NCBI GenBank assembly: GCA_030636285.1
Contig: DAOVXE010000039.1
Location: forward strand, 1-6,801
Reading direction: 5' to 3'
From: Candidatus Falkowiibacteriota bacterium
GTDB lineage: Bacteria > Patescibacteria > ABY1 > BM507 > UBA12075
DNA: 6,801 nt
Shown here in pieces: positions 5,817 through 6,801 of this stretch (positions within the stretch are counted from its first letter, which is position 1; every line of letters starts with the position of its first letter). A program made the translations under genes and the position numbers. A model generated the notes under the pieces. That model saw only the letters and a list, made by a program, of their open reading frames with translations, did no database searches and was not told the origin of the DNA.

Positions 5817-6764
5817 GATCAGCAGCCATTCATCGTTTTCTTGTTTTTCAACATAAAAATTTATTGGCACTTTGTAGCCGCCCATGGAAAAATATACTTC
5901 TGTTGAGTATGTTTTTTTATTATCCGTTGATTCAGTAAGCCTGGCGCCTGATAAAATATTTCCCAAAGCTAAGCGGCTTTCGTCATTTAAAAAATCCAGT
6001 GTATATTCAATCGCTTTTTTCATTTCCGGAATAAAATACTCTGTTGCCGCCTCAGGGTTGTTTGCCCTGATCGCGTTAGCCGCGCCTGACATAACATTGT
6101 CGGCATTATTGTTTGGCGGATTTTTAGGATCATCAATTTTAATTATTCCGACATTTATTTTGCTTATATTATCATTACTGATCCCAAGTCCGAATTTTTG
6201 CATTATTTTAAAAGCATCAGCCGGCCGACCAAGATAATATCGTTTTTTACTTGTTGGATCAATGTACCAGGCCTCTCCATAATTCTCAACCTGGAGAAGT
6301 ATTTTTCCTTTATTGCTATCAACAAAATCGTCATCAATTGTTAATTCCAGTTTGCTAAGCGGATCAAAATTATTTATTACCTCATCATAATCACTATAAC
6401 CGTCATTATCAGTATCAGTATTATTTATATCCGTACCTAAAGCAATTTCTAATCGGTTTTTTAATCCATCATTGTCATCATCATTATCGTCATATTTTAT
6501 TATACCGACAGGGATCTTATTCAAATTATTATTTGTTACTCCCAAGCCAAGATTTTGCATAACACGGAAAGCGTCAGTTGGCCGATTTAAAAAATAACGT
6601 TTTTTAATTTCCGGGTTCACATACCAGGCTTCGCCGTTTTTTTCCACTTGCAGTAAGATTCTTCCAGCAAGCTTTGCGGCAAGATTATCTTCCGCAAATA
6701 CAAAATTGCCGCAAATCGCGGCTGTAAATAAAATTATGATTGTTATGATTATTTTTTTTAGCAT
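5808..6764 (-). CDS. secreted protein with duplicated CPR-type domain, thrombospondin type-3 repeats and NTF2-like C-terminus
   Basis: The 318-residue product begins with a signal peptide (MLKK, hydrophobic 5-18, probable cleavage after VFA at 24); there is no valid lipobox at C18. Two ~57-residue repeats (34-90 and 153-209) align without gaps at 37 identical positions and share 'ILLQVE..GEAWY', 'KKRY.L.RP.DAF' and 'GLG..N.N..KI.VGIIK'. Between them lie two thrombospondin type-3 loops of DxDxDGxxDxxE type (95-106 with Asn at one ligand, 117-128 perfect), which should bind calcium. The C-terminal region (~222-318: GAANAIRANNPEAATEYF, then strands ending 'DEWLLINL') resembles NTF2-like/DUF4878 ligand-binding domains; this match is tentative. 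It is probably exported, to the surface or periplasm-equivalent space, with no visible anchor or catalytic motif. No function is established. It converges on the MFS gene with a six-base overlap and has its own promoter at the right edge. Confidence 0.88.
   Translation of the reverse strand: MLKKIIITIIILFTAAICGNFVFAEDNLAAKLAGRILLQVEKNGEAWYVNPEIKKRYFLNRPTDAFRVMQNLGLGVTNNNLNKIPVGIIKYDDNDDDNDGLKNRLEIALGTDINNTDTDNDGYSDYDEVINNFDPLSKLELTIDDDFVDSNKGKILLQVENYGEAWYIDPTSKKRYYLGRPADAFKIMQKFGLGISNDNISKINVGIIKIDDPKNPPNNNADNVMSGAANAIRANNPEAATEYFIPEMKKAIEYTLDFLNDESRLALGNILSGARLTESTDNKKTYSTEVYFSMGGYKVPINFYVEKQENDEWLLINL
6138..6308 (-). repeat. second copy of the duplicated ~57-residue domain
   Basis: This encodes residues 153-209 of the secreted protein and aligns ungapped with the copy at 6495-6665 (37 of 57 residues identical by hand count). 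Conserved positions include the aromatic GEAWY, the KKRY turn, RP.DAF and the closing VGIIK. Divergence is spread along the whole length, which indicates an old duplication of a complete domain rather than recent slippage. Confidence 0.9.
6495..6665 (-). repeat. first copy of the duplicated ~57-residue domain
   Basis: This encodes residues 34-90, immediately after the predicted mature N-terminus and just before the calcium-binding thrombospondin type-3 segment. It is the partner of the copy at 6138-6308. The two copies are separated by 62 residues that hold both calcium loops, so the layout is domain, calcium linker, domain, then the C-terminal module. Confidence 0.9.
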
Positions 6765-6781
6765 TTATAATAATTATAAAT
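6763..6781. repeat. 19-bp AT-only perfect inverted repeat over the start codon and -10 of the minus-strand gene
   Basis: ATTTATAAT (6763-6771) and ATTATAAAT (6773-6781) are exact reverse complements around one A at 6772. The palindrome includes two bases of the minus-strand ATG and its -10 box, and contains a mirrored TATAAT on the plus strand. It could be an operator, but AT-only palindromes arise readily in such DNA. Confidence 0.55.
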
Positions 6782-6801
6782 TATTTGAACATATTTGTAA
6801 A
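6773..6801 (-). promoter_or_regulatory. sigma-70-type promoter of the secreted-protein gene, leaderless or nearly so
   Basis: Read on the minus strand, TTTACA (6801-6796, five of six matches to TTGACA) is followed by a 17-base spacer and a perfect TATAAT (6778-6773). The start codon begins at 6764, eight bases after the -10 ends, so transcription would begin at or within about two bases of the ATG. The -35 box abuts the window edge. This is the best promoter match in the window. Confidence 0.6.

Noticed and set aside
6052..6070. Hairpin TCAGGG/CCCTGA with a seven-base loop as terminator for the plus-strand operon
   Set aside because: No T-run follows on either strand and it lies about 240 bases inside the convergent gene's coding sequence.
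5884..6237. Plus-strand open frame of 117 codons opposite the secreted-protein gene
   Set aside because: It lies wholly antisense to a gene with clear signal peptide, duplicated domain and calcium loops, and its translation has no recognisable domain.
6700..6764. Lipoprotein signal at C18 of the secreted protein
   Set aside because: The residue before the cysteine is Ile, which does not fit the lipobox; the VFA site at 22-24 fits ordinary signal peptidase.

Overview
The window looks like a low-GC genome fragment from the Candidate Phyla Radiation (Patescibacteria, Parcubacteria-like). Four things suggest this. The extracytoplasmic protein carries an 'ILLQVE..GEAWY...KKRY.L.RP.DAF..M' repeat that I associate with CPR exoproteins. 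The membrane proteins are pared-down family variants. Genes are packed with overlaps or gaps of a few bases. No gene has a Shine-Dalgarno sequence at a normal distance. The lineage is an inference from family resemblance and style; there is no rRNA or other decisive marker. All six visible stop codons are TAA or TAG and no reading frame uses TGA as sense, so nothing indicates a recoded genetic code.

Layout. Bases 1-214 hold the 3' end of an unrecognised lysine-rich gene whose last codons lie in a 7-bp tandem repeat (CAGACRR), then a short AT-rich spacer. Four genes follow on the plus strand, probably one transcription unit: a secreted, membrane-anchored DUF2207 ectodomain protein (215-991), a CNNM/CorC-type DUF21-CBS membrane protein (1030-2040), leucyl-tRNA synthetase leuS (2040-4661) and a major facilitator superfamily transporter (4665-5813). 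A fifth complete gene (5808-6764) lies on the minus strand, converging on the transporter. It encodes a secreted protein with two copies of a ~57-residue domain flanking a pair of thrombospondin type-3 calcium-binding repeats, plus a C-terminal NTF2-like/DUF4878-like domain. Its promoter is at the right edge of the window and predicts a leaderless or nearly leaderless mRNA.

Working together. leuS is the housekeeping core. Its neighbours are all envelope proteins: an ectodomain protein, a probable divalent-cation transporter and a solute transporter. I see no shared pathway, and the grouping looks like compact genome packing rather than a dedicated system. There is no mobile element, CRISPR array, RNA gene or defence system. 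The points most worth checking are the duplicated exoprotein domain, two unrelated heptanucleotide repeat arrays that sit inside reading frames, the truncated domain architectures of the first two membrane proteins, and AT-only palindromes at both ends of the minus-strand gene.
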